From positions 310,001-374,000 of the forward strand of contig JAWKKE010000001.1 of NCBI GenBank assembly GCA_041393415.1: a stretch of DNA of 64,000 nucleotides, given 5' to 3'. The stretch comes from Thermoleophilia bacterium. Its GTDB lineage: Bacteria > Actinomycetota > Thermoleophilia > UBA2241. The translations under genes were made by a program, and so were the position numbers. The first letter of the stretch is position 1. Each line of letters opens with the position of its first letter. The notes under the pieces are model-generated. The model saw only the letters and a list, made by a program, of their open reading frames with translations, searched no databases and was not told where the DNA came from. Below are positions 51,201 through 58,666 of the stretch, piece after piece.

Positions 51201-51218
51201 GATACCCTACGGGGTATC
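51201..51218. promoter_or_regulatory. GATACCC inverted repeat, CsoR/CstR-like operator candidate
   Basis: Perfect 7-bp arms GATACCC and GGGTATC are separated by TACG, 35 nt before the ferredoxin start. The pattern ATACCC-N-GGGTAT resembles operators of CsoR-family sensors such as the persulfide sensor CstR. No such regulator is in the window. Confidence 0.4.
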
Positions 51219-51252
51219 TTGAACCGCAAGACACGAGGGAGGGTCCCAGCGC

Positions 51253-51429
51253 ATGATCGTCATCCGCGAGGAGCACTGCCCCAGGAACCACCGCTGCCCG
51301 GCCGTCTCCTTCTGCCCACAGCAGGCGATAAGCCAGGATTCCGTCACCTCAGCTCCACGCATCGATCCCGATCTCTGCACCGAATGCGGCGTATGCGCAG
51401 GCGTGTGCCCCACGTTCTCGCTCTCTTGA
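51253..51429 (+). CDS. Small 4Fe-4S ferredoxin-like protein (58 aa)
   Basis: This 58-aa protein has a C-terminal 4Fe-4S motif CTECGVCAGVCP. Its N-terminal half has cysteines in a looser pattern (HCPRNHRCPAVSFCPQQAI) with a CP ending, which may complete a second cluster. The ATG at 51253 is preceded by GAGGGAGG about 9 nt upstream. Electron transfer in the cytosol is likely; the partner is unknown. A GATACCC inverted repeat upstream may control it. It is followed 53 nt later by an FmdB-type gene. Confidence 0.7.
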   Translation: MIVIREEHCPRNHRCPAVSFCPQQAISQDSVTSAPRIDPDLCTECGVCAGVCPTFSLS

Positions 51430-51482
51430 AACGCCCCGTGACGACGGCGTAAGCTGGCTTCACGCGAGAAAGGAACTGGCCG

Positions 51483-51689
51483 ATGGCTACGTACGACTTG
51501 AACTGCTGCGCCTGCGGCGCCGAATTTGAGGTGTTCTCGACTGGCTTCCTCAAGGATGACCAGCGCGTCTGTCCGGAGTGCGGCTCTACAGACGTCGAAC
51601 AGAAGTTCACTGGCTTCAACTTCGGGACGTCGAGCAGCAGCTCGTCCAGCCCCTCTTGCGGCGCGCCGGCGGGTTGCGGCTTCACCTGA
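51483..51689 (+). CDS. FmdB-family zinc-ribbon protein
   Basis: This 68-aa protein has the zinc ribbon CCACGAEFEVF and CPECGSTDVEQKF (about residues 8-42), followed by a Ser-rich linker (SSSSSSS) and a short Cys-containing tail ending APAGCGFT. FmdB-type ribbons are widespread small regulatory or structural proteins without a defined role. The ATG follows GAAAGGAA. A long bidirectional hairpin lies between this gene and smpB. Confidence 0.78.
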   Translation: MATYDLNCCACGAEFEVFSTGFLKDDQRVCPECGSTDVEQKFTGFNFGTSSSSSSSPSCGAPAGCGFT

Positions 51690-51733
51690 GGCGGCTGACC
51701 TGGCGCCGCGGTCGCGGCGCACTCAAAGACCAA

Positions 51734-51783
51734 GTCAAAGCAACGGCCCGCCCGGCGTAGCGCCGGCGGGCCGTTGCTTTGAC
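51734..51783. terminator. Bidirectional terminator between fmdB-like gene and smpB
   Basis: Perfect 19-bp arms (51734-51752 and 51765-51783) surround a 12-nt centre that can pair further (GGCG-TAG-CGCC). A TTT run on the plus side and its mirror on the minus side are included in the stem. It separates convergent genes and can end transcription from both. Confidence 0.85.
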
Positions 51784-51802
51784 GCGACAGGTTCCGCCCG
51801 CC

Positions 51803-52288
51803 CTATCTCTCGTCACCGCGCCCGCGAAGCACGCGTTCCACATCGCGCTTGGCGTCGCGCGCGGCGAGATCCTGACGTTTGTCGTAGAGCTTCTTGCCGC
51901 GCGCCAAGCCAATCTCAACCTTGGCCCGCCCGTCCTTGAAGTACACCTTCGTCGGCACAACCGTGTAGCCGCGCTCGCGAACACGCTGTGCGATGCGCTC
52001 TATCTCCTGCCTGTGCAGGAGCAATTTACGCGGACGCAATGGTTCGTGATTCCAGATGTTGCCCTGCTCGAACGGGCTGATGTGAGCATTGACGAGGTAC
52101 AGCTCCGGCGAGTACACAGGCCCCTTGACCTCGACAAAGCTGTCGCGCAGGTTGATGCGCCCGTCGCGCAGCGACTTGACCTCCGTGCCGACGAGCGCGA
52201 TGCCCGCCTCGTAGGTCTCGTCGATGAAGTAGTCGTGAAAGGCCTTGCGGTTGTCCGCGACCTTCTTGATGCCCGTCTCTCTTGCCAT
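51803..52288 (-). CDS. smpB: SsrA-binding protein SmpB
   Basis: This 161-aa protein binds tmRNA and delivers it to stalled ribosomes. Conserved blocks are ADNRKAFHDYFIDETYEAGIALVGTEVKSLRDGRINLRDSF, LYLVNAHISPFEQGN, HEPLRPRKLLLH and GYTVVPTKVYFKDGRAKVEIGLARGKKLYDKR. It ends in a basic tail, as usual. It lies 60 nt downstream of rnr on the same strand, a common pairing. No ssrA gene is visible in the window. Confidence 0.96.
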   Translation of the reverse strand: MARETGIKKVADNRKAFHDYFIDETYEAGIALVGTEVKSLRDGRINLRDSFVEVKGPVYSPELYLVNAHISPFEQGNIWNHEPLRPRKLLLHRQEIERIAQRVRERGYTVVPTKVYFKDGRAKVEIGLARGKKLYDKRQDLAARDAKRDVERVLRGRGDER

Positions 52289-52348
52289 GTACCAAGCGTA
52301 CCGTACCCGGCCGGCCGCCGCCGCCCTAGCCGGCCGGTGCGCAGAGGA

Positions 52349-54427
52349 TCAGTGGCGACGACCGCTCGAGGGCCGGCGACCACGGTGCACCGGCTGCGAT
52401 CGACGCGCACCGCGGGCGGAGCCGCCTTCCTTGCCACCGCGCGCCGGCCGTGGTCGCGGCTCCGGCGCGTCGGCAAGCACCAGATCGACGCGCCCCCGCA
52501 GACGATCGATACGCTCGACTCTCACGGCGATGGGATCGCCGAGTCGGTAGCGGCGGCCACTCGTCTCGCCGACGAGCGCCGTCTCGTGCGGACTCACCTC
52601 GAAGCGTTCGCCACCCAACCGCCGCGACGACACGAAGCCCTCGAACACCTCGCCGAAGCGCACAAAGAGACCGGCGCCGATAAGACCGATGACCTCACCG
52701 CCAAACGCCTGCTCCCATCCCTCATGCTGTAGACGGCGCTCCAGAAGAGAGCTGAGGACGACATCGTCGGCGGCAAGCTCGAGCCGAGAGATATCGCGCT
52801 CGAGCGTCGAGCACGACTCGGCAGCAGCGACGAGCTCAGCGTCGCCCAGCTCACCGCCGCCCTCCCCCAAGTGCTGAAGGAGGCTGCGATGTACGACGAG
52901 GTCCGGATAGCGGCGTATCGGTGAAGTGAAGTGCAGATAGGCAGCGCTGGCGAGACCGAAGTGCCCGAGATTGACCGGGCTGTAGCGAGCCTGCTTGAGC
53001 GCTTTGAGCAACAAGACCGACCACGCCTGCCGGCCACGACCCTCGCGCACACTCGTCTCCGCAACCATCCGGCTCACGCGGCCGTAGGCCTCCGCGAGAT
53101 CGGCGGCAGGCACACCCTCGCCGGCGGGGAACGACGGCGTGGGGACCTCGAGCTCCTCGAGCGCGTTGAGGAGCTCGCGCACACTCGCCACGTCCGGCGG
53201 CTCGTGCACGCGAAAGAGCGCGTGTGCCTTCTTGCGCAAGAGGAACTCGGCGACTGCCTCGTTGGCGGCCAGCATGAACTCTTCCACGAGCGCATGCGAT
53301 GGCGTCTCCGGCCGCATCACAGCCCCCGTGACCTCACCGATGGAGTCGAAGGTGTACTCCGGCTCGAACGAGCTCAGCGTCAGCGCGCCGCGGGCCTGTC
53401 GGCGGCGGCGCAGTACGGCAGCCAGCTCCGCGGCGAGGAGCAGCTGCTCTTTGAGCGCCTCGTCGGCGCTCGTCGTCGCACCGGGCACCCCTGCCACGTC
53501 AGACACCCCGGCCGCCGCCTCGCCGGTCGTCGCACGGACCGCCACTTCGGCGTCGTGCGGCCCAATGATCGTGTCGACGAAGCCGTACGTGAGCCGATGG
53601 TCACTGCGAATCGACGAGCGGTAGAACTGCGCCCCAGTACGACGACCGTCGGCATCGAAGGTGAACTCGACGGTGACACACTTGCGCAGCTCACGCGGGA
53701 CGAGACTGCAGAGATCGCTACTCAACGCCGAGGGCAGCATCGGCTCGGCGAACAACGGCAGATACACGCTCGACGTTCGCTGTCGCGCCTCTTCTTCGAT
53801 GGCGCCGTCGCCGTCGACGAAGTACGACACATCGGCGATGTGCACGTGAGCCCGGTATCCGCCCTCCTCGCGACGCACGCTAATGGCGTCGTCGAAGTCG
53901 CGTGCCGTGTCGGGGTCGATCGTGAAGGTCGGCACATCGCTGACGTCGCGGCGGCCGGCATCGGGTCGCGTGGCGCGACCCTGGACCGCGGCCGCCTCCT
54001 CCAGCACGGCATCGGAGAATCCCTGCGGCAGCCCGGCCGCATACATCATGCCGTGCAGGACGGCGTTGAGGTCGTCCACATCACCGAGTACGCGGACGAC
54101 GAGCCGGCGGTCGCCGCGTGTCGGCTCGGCCAAGACGATCTGGTCGATCTGCACCGGTCTGCCGCCCTTGGCGATGAGGTAGATACGCTCGTCGGCGAAG
54201 AGCGGCTCGAGCGCAGGGAACTTGCCCCAGCGCGTCACTCGATACGGCATCGGCTTGCCAGATGCGACCATGCGTGCGGCGCGCGCCTCCGCCGTCTCGC
54301 GCGCGCCCTCGTCCGTCCCCGGCTCACCTCGCCTCTTGCCCGTCACGGTGCGACTGCGACCACCCGGAGCGGACCGCGCAGAGCGATCACGGGCGCCGTG
54401 TCCTGGTCGTTGGCGACGCGCCGTCAT
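52349..54427 (-). CDS. rnr: Ribonuclease R (RNB-family exoribonuclease)
   Basis: This 692-aa 3'-5' exoribonuclease digests structured RNA and takes part in trans-translation quality control with SmpB. The RNB catalytic core has TIDPDTARDFDDAISV with the metal-binding aspartates (about 165-180), SDLCSLVPRELRKCVTVEF, LVEEFMLAANEAVAEFL and HFTSPIRRYPDLVVHR. An S1 RNA-binding domain follows near 590-660 (GEVIGLIGAGLFVRFGEVFEGFV). The N-terminal region is short and basic and seems to have only part of the usual cold-shock domains. It ends in a basic, low-complexity tail. Confidence 0.92.
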   Translation of the reverse strand: MTARRQRPGHGARDRSARSAPGGRSRTVTGKRRGEPGTDEGARETAEARAARMVASGKPMPYRVTRWGKFPALEPLFADERIYLIAKGGRPVQIDQIVLAEPTRGDRRLVVRVLGDVDDLNAVLHGMMYAAGLPQGFSDAVLEEAAAVQGRATRPDAGRRDVSDVPTFTIDPDTARDFDDAISVRREEGGYRAHVHIADVSYFVDGDGAIEEEARQRTSSVYLPLFAEPMLPSALSSDLCSLVPRELRKCVTVEFTFDADGRRTGAQFYRSSIRSDHRLTYGFVDTIIGPHDAEVAVRATTGEAAAGVSDVAGVPGATTSADEALKEQLLLAAELAAVLRRRRQARGALTLSSFEPEYTFDSIGEVTGAVMRPETPSHALVEEFMLAANEAVAEFLLRKKAHALFRVHEPPDVASVRELLNALEELEVPTPSFPAGEGVPAADLAEAYGRVSRMVAETSVREGRGRQAWSVLLLKALKQARYSPVNLGHFGLASAAYLHFTSPIRRYPDLVVHRSLLQHLGEGGGELGDAELVAAAESCSTLERDISRLELAADDVVLSSLLERRLQHEGWEQAFGGEVIGLIGAGLFVRFGEVFEGFVSSRRLGGERFEVSPHETALVGETSGRRYRLGDPIAVRVERIDRLRGRVDLVLADAPEPRPRPARGGKEGGSARGARRSQPVHRGRRPSSGRRH

Positions 54428-54437
54428 ACGGCTCAGA

Positions 54438-55616
54438 TCAGTCTACCGACGCGAGGAACTCGAGCGCCCGCTGGACCTGCTCGTCCTTCTTCGTCGCCTC
54501 ATCGTCGACGACGCGGATATCCGGCGTGATGCCCTTCTTGTTGATATTCGTGCCGTCGGGCGTGAGGTAGTAGGCCGTCGTGAGCTTCAGTGCAGCACCG
54601 TCGTCCAATGGAATGATGCTCTGCACGAGGCCCTTGCCGAAGGTTCGCGTGCCGATGATCTCGGCCCGCTCATGGTCTTTGAGTGCGCCGGTAACGATCT
54701 CCGAGGCGCTCGCCGAGTAGTTGTTGACGAGAACGACGAGGGGCTTGTCGGTGGCTACAGGCCCCTGCGTCTCCAGAACCTCGAGCGGCGAGTTCTCACC
54801 CTTAGTCGAAGTGACGACGCCTGTCTGGAAGATGCCGGTCACGTCTACGGCCTGAGTCAGCAAGCCACCGCCGTTGTAGCGCAGATCGAGAATGAACGAC
54901 TGCGCACCCTTAGCCGTGAGCGACTCAACGTCGTCGCGCACATCGCGCGCGGCGTTTCCGCCGAATTCGTAGAGCTGGATGTAACCGACCTTCTCGCCCT
55001 CGGTCTTCATCATCTCGGTGCTCGTCTCGGGGATCTCGATGGTACGTCGCGTCACCGTCACCTTACGCACCGAATCCTTGCCCTTCGGCTTGACGCCGAG
55101 TTCGACGTCCGTGCCCTCTTCGCCCTTGATGCGAGCGATGCTCGTCTCGACGGCGACATCGACGGTGGTCTCTCCGTCCACAGTGACGATCGTATCGCCG
55201 GGAGCGAGCCCCGCCTCCTCCGCCGGCGACCCCTCGAAGACGCTTGTGATTACGAGGCCTTTGTCCGTCGCTTGCAGAGCTGCCCCAATGCCCGAGTACT
55301 CGCCCTTCTGCTTCTCCTCGAAGGCCTGCGTCTCCTCGGGGGTCAAGTACACGGTGTAGGGATCGTTCAACGATTCGAGCGTTCCACTCACCCCCGCCTG
55401 CGACAGCTCATCGGCGTCGAGGGGCTTGTAGTAACGGTCGAGTAGTTCCTGGATGATGCGTTCCTGCAACGCGCCGGCCTCCTCCGCTGCAGTCTTGTTG
55501 TCGCGGAGAGAGCCGAGCGAAAGATTGTCGCCGTGCAGGAACCAGCCGGCGAAATACCCCCCGAGGAATCCCAGGGCGACGAGTAGGACGATGACGATGG
55601 CGCGCAGGGCGCGCAT
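54438..55616 (-). CDS. ctpA: C-terminal processing peptidase (S41, CtpA/Prc type)
   Basis: This 392-aa protein has an N-terminal membrane anchor (about 5-27). A PDZ domain lies near 105-190 (YSGIGAALQATDKGLVITSVFEGSPAEEAGLAPGDTIVTVDGE), and the S41 protease domain has FILDLRYNGGG, the nucleophile Ser in NNYSASASEI and the catalytic Lys in GTRTFGKG. Such enzymes cleave cell-envelope proteins or peptidoglycan hydrolases outside the membrane. The ATG shares one base with the stop of the M23 peptidase gene, so this protease may regulate that hydrolase. Confidence 0.92.
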   Translation of the reverse strand: MRALRAIVIVLLVALGFLGGYFAGWFLHGDNLSLGSLRDNKTAAEEAGALQERIIQELLDRYYKPLDADELSQAGVSGTLESLNDPYTVYLTPEETQAFEEKQKGEYSGIGAALQATDKGLVITSVFEGSPAEEAGLAPGDTIVTVDGETTVDVAVETSIARIKGEEGTDVELGVKPKGKDSVRKVTVTRRTIEIPETSTEMMKTEGEKVGYIQLYEFGGNAARDVRDDVESLTAKGAQSFILDLRYNGGGLLTQAVDVTGIFQTGVVTSTKGENSPLEVLETQGPVATDKPLVVLVNNYSASASEIVTGALKDHERAEIIGTRTFGKGLVQSIIPLDDGAALKLTTAYYLTPDGTNINKKGITPDIRVVDDEATKKDEQVQRALEFLASVD

Positions 55617-56815
55617 CAGTTTATGTAACCCATCGGGTCGACCGGATTACCGTTGACGCGGACCTCAAAGTGCAGGTGGGGCCCGGTGGAGTAGCCGGTA
55701 GACCCAACGTAGCCGATCACCTGTCCGCGCGTTACAGAAGCACCGTTGCTGACCGCGAACGACGACTGGTGAGCGTAGAGCGTCGAGATGCCGCCGCCAT
55801 GATTCACGATGATCACGTTGCCGTAGCCGCCCATCCACGTGGCGTAGATCACCGTGCCGGAGTCGGCGGCATGGATCGGCGTGCCGTAACCCACTCCGAA
55901 GTCGACACCGGTGTGGAACTTACGGTAGCCGAAGATGGGGTGAATACGCCATCCGAAGGGCGACGTTATGGGGCCGCTCACCGGCCTCATCATGTCGCCG
56001 GTGCCGCCGCCGCCACTCGAGTTGTTGATGACACCCGAGAGTTGCTGGCTCTCGGCCAGGAGTTCAGCCTCCTGCTTCTTGAGCACGGCGATATCGTCTT
56101 CGACGGCCGACAGCGCACCCTTCTTCTCGAGCCGCGCCGCCTTCGAGTCAGCCTTCTGCTGCGTCTGGGCCGCTTCCAGCGCCGCCAGATCGTCGCTCTG
56201 CTGCTGCAAGTCCACGACCGTGCTGTGGACGTCCTGCTCCTTGGTGGCGATCTCCTTCTTCTCGCGCTGAACGCGATCGCGCGCCTGCTCCAACTGCCCA
56301 ACCAGGTCGTTGGTGCCGTTAATCAAGTCGCCGACCATACGCGTGCGCGAGACGAGGTCCTCGAAACTCGTCGAGGCGAGCACCACGTCCATGTAGGTGA
56401 GATCCGACGTCTTATACGCCGCCACGGCGCGCATAGCGAGGTTGTCTTCCTCGGACTGAAGGTCCTTCTCGGCCTGAACCAACTCGAGACGCTTGAGACG
56501 CAGTTGCTCGCGCAGCGCCTCGAGCTTCTCGCGCGTGGTCGAGAGCTTGCCCTCGACCGAGGCGATCTGGGTGTCCAGCCGATGCAACTCGGCGTCGATT
56601 TGCGTCAGGCGCTTGTCGATCGCGGCGATCTGATTGCTCAGCGTCTTCTTGCGGTCGTTGGCGTCGGCGATCTTCGCACGCGCGCTCTTGAGCTTGCTGT
56701 TGATCTCCGACTGCGTGGCGGCATGGCTTGAGGTCGCGAATGCGCCGAGGCAGGCAACGAACGCCAGCACCATTAGTGCGACGATGAAGATGCGTCTACG
56801 AAGGTCAGTCACCAT
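55616..56815 (-). CDS. EnvC-like M23 peptidase with coiled coil
   Basis: This 399-aa secreted protein has a signal peptide ending near SSHA-ATQ (about residue 32). A long coiled coil fills about 35-270, and a C-terminal LytM/M23 domain carries HTGVDFGVG (zinc-binding His and Asp) and GPHLHFEVR (HxH). The active-site residues are present, so the enzyme should be active. EnvC-type proteins are recruited by FtsEX to the division site; the immediately upstream ftsX and ftsE fit this role. It is the third gene of the ftsE-ftsX operon. Confidence 0.9.
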   Translation of the reverse strand: MVTDLRRRIFIVALMVLAFVACLGAFATSSHAATQSEINSKLKSARAKIADANDRKKTLSNQIAAIDKRLTQIDAELHRLDTQIASVEGKLSTTREKLEALREQLRLKRLELVQAEKDLQSEEDNLAMRAVAAYKTSDLTYMDVVLASTSFEDLVSRTRMVGDLINGTNDLVGQLEQARDRVQREKKEIATKEQDVHSTVVDLQQQSDDLAALEAAQTQQKADSKAARLEKKGALSAVEDDIAVLKKQEAELLAESQQLSGVINNSSGGGGTGDMMRPVSGPITSPFGWRIHPIFGYRKFHTGVDFGVGYGTPIHAADSGTVIYATWMGGYGNVIIVNHGGGISTLYAHQSSFAVSNGASVTRGQVIGYVGSTGYSTGPHLHFEVRVNGNPVDPMGYIN

Positions 56816-56862
56816 AGCGATTCATACCAGTTCTTCGGTCGGAGGGCAGATTCCTGTAGGCC

Positions 56863-57774
56863 TCACGTCTTCAAGTAGCGACGCAGAGCGACGAGACTGC
56901 CGACTGCGCCGAGCACGGCGCCGATGAGCGCCAGCGTCGGCAGCAGTCCGAGCGGCCATGTCCCCGAACGCAGGAGGATCGGATAGATCCGCAGACGCAG
57001 GAAGTTGATCTCCGAGCCCTGAATCCAACTCGACAGCGCATAGTTGCAGACATACACGAAGGCCGAGGCCAAGAGCGCCCCGATCAGGCCAGTGATGAAG
57101 CCCTCGAGCACGAACGGCCAGCGAATGAACCAGTTCGTGGCGCCGACCAGGCGCATGATCTCGACTTCGCGACGCCGGGCGAAGATGGAGAGCCGCACCG
57201 TCGTGCTGATGAGTAGAACGGCAGCGATGGCGAAGATGCCGGTGAGAACCCACATGCCCTTCTCGATGAGGCTCAGCGTGCCGAGCATCTTGCGGACCGT
57301 GTCTTGAGCGTACTTGACGCCGTTATGCGTTCCCGGAGCGTGATCCACGGTGGCGTCGTCGAAGAACTGCTCGGCGATCTTGTCGACGTCGTTCGCGTCC
57401 TTGGCTTGAATCTCAAACGAAGCCGGCAAGGGGTTGTCGGTGAGATTGTCGACGATGCGGTCGCCGTAGCGCTTCTTGAAGATCTCGAGCGCCTCTTCTT
57501 TGGAGATGTAGCGGAAGGTCTTGACCTCGGGCATCTGCTCGATCTTGCGCTGCAGCGCCTGCACTTCCTCGGCCGTCGCATCGTCCCTGATGAAGACCTC
57601 GACGGTTACCCGATTCTTGAGGCTGGTCGCCCCCTGGTTGAGGTTGTCTCGGGCCACGAGCACGCCGCCCAGGATCGCCGTGCTGATGAACACGGTGATG
57701 ATGGCCGCCATGGCCATCACCCAGTTGCGCCGCATCGAGCCGAGCGCTTCACCAAGGAAGAAGCTAGTCCTCAT
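56863..57774 (-). CDS. ftsX: Cell-division permease-like protein FtsX
   Basis: This 303-aa protein has four membrane spans: one near the N-terminus (NWVMAMAAIITVFISTAIL), then an extracytoplasmic domain of about 120 residues (EVQALQRKIEQMPEVKTFRYISKEEALEIFKKRYG), and three C-terminal helices. FtsX works with FtsE and an EnvC/RipC-type peptidase in septal wall hydrolysis. The ATG at 57774 is preferred because GAGG lies 6 nt upstream; a TTG at 57780 is also in frame. It overlaps ftsE by 11 nt. Confidence 0.93.
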   Translation of the reverse strand: MRTSFFLGEALGSMRRNWVMAMAAIITVFISTAILGGVLVARDNLNQGATSLKNRVTVEVFIRDDATAEEVQALQRKIEQMPEVKTFRYISKEEALEIFKKRYGDRIVDNLTDNPLPASFEIQAKDANDVDKIAEQFFDDATVDHAPGTHNGVKYAQDTVRKMLGTLSLIEKGMWVLTGIFAIAAVLLISTTVRLSIFARRREVEIMRLVGATNWFIRWPFVLEGFITGLIGALLASAFVYVCNYALSSWIQGSEINFLRLRIYPILLRSGTWPLGLLPTLALIGAVLGAVGSLVALRRYLKT

Positions 57775-58480
57775 CGGCAACCTCGTCGCTCGCTTCGTTC
57801 ACTTGGTCGTAGGCGCCGCGACGCTCATCGCGCACCAGTTCGCCGTGATCGAGTTGCAGCACGCGTCGCCGCATGCGATTGACCATGTCGCGGTCGTGGG
57901 TGGCGATCACAACCGTGGTGCCGGTGCGCTGGATGCGCACCAGAAGCTGCATGATGCCGACCGCCGTATCCGGGTCGATATTGCCGGTCGGCTCGTCGGC
58001 GAGCAACAGCGGCGGGTGATTGACGAAGGCGCGCGCCACGGAGACGCGTTGCTGCTCGCCACCGGAGATCTCGTGCGGGTAGTTGTTCATCTTCTCCGAG
58101 AGACCCACGAGGTTCAGGATCTCGGGCACCTTGCGACGAATGGACCGTTTGGGCTCGCCGACGACCTCGAGCGCGTAAGCGACGTTGTCGTGCACGGTCT
58201 TGTTGGGCAGCAGCTTGAAGTCTTGAAAGACGCAGCCGATGTTGCGCCGCAAGAGAGGCACCTTGCTGCGCTTGAGTGTATTGAGGTTGCGGCCAGCGAC
58301 GAGGATGCGACCCTCATCCGGCATCAGCTCACGCAGCACCAACTTGATGAGCGTGGACTTGCCGGATCCGGATGGCCCCACGAGGAAAACGAACTCGCCC
58401 TTGCCGATGTGGCAGTTGAAGTTCTTGAGGCCGACAGTACTGGCGTCGTACGTCTTCGTGACGCCTTCAAACAAGATCAT
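57764..58480 (-). CDS. ftsE: Cell-division ATP-binding protein FtsE
   Basis: This 238-aa ABC ATPase has Walker A GPSGSGKSTL (about 35-44), Q-loop VFQDFKLLPNKTVHDNVAYAL, signature ISGGEQQR, Walker B LLLADEPTGNID and H-loop ATHDRDMV. FtsE drives conformational change of FtsX to activate septal hydrolases. The tail is longer and more acidic than in E. coli (NEASDEVADED). The ATG has GGGAGA 8 nt upstream. The 186-nt gap upstream (58481-58666) should hold its promoter. Confidence 0.95.
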   Translation of the reverse strand: MILFEGVTKTYDASTVGLKNFNCHIGKGEFVFLVGPSGSGKSTLIKLVLRELMPDEGRILVAGRNLNTLKRSKVPLLRRNIGCVFQDFKLLPNKTVHDNVAYALEVVGEPKRSIRRKVPEILNLVGLSEKMNNYPHEISGGEQQRVSVARAFVNHPPLLLADEPTGNIDPDTAVGIMQLLVRIQRTGTTVVIATHDRDMVNRMRRRVLQLDHGELVRDERRGAYDQVNEASDEVADED

Positions 58481-58666
58481 TCGGGCGCTCTCCCTTGTCA
58501 GCCGTCAGGATGCCCCGTCAGGCATTATGGCGGGCCGAGGGAGGGACCTCAACCCGGAGGGCCGCGGGCAGACTGATATGGCGCCTGCCGGCGACGTACG
58601 AGCGAGCTTCGCCAGCGCGCCCGACTCTCCTTCCGCGACGCGCTTTCAGGTGTCCCCCTGACGCAG

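Noticed and set aside
49100..52348. tmRNA (ssrA) gene near smpB
   Set aside because: No tRNA-like ends or tag-peptide frame could be found in the gaps around smpB; these gaps are short and hold only a terminator and small genes.
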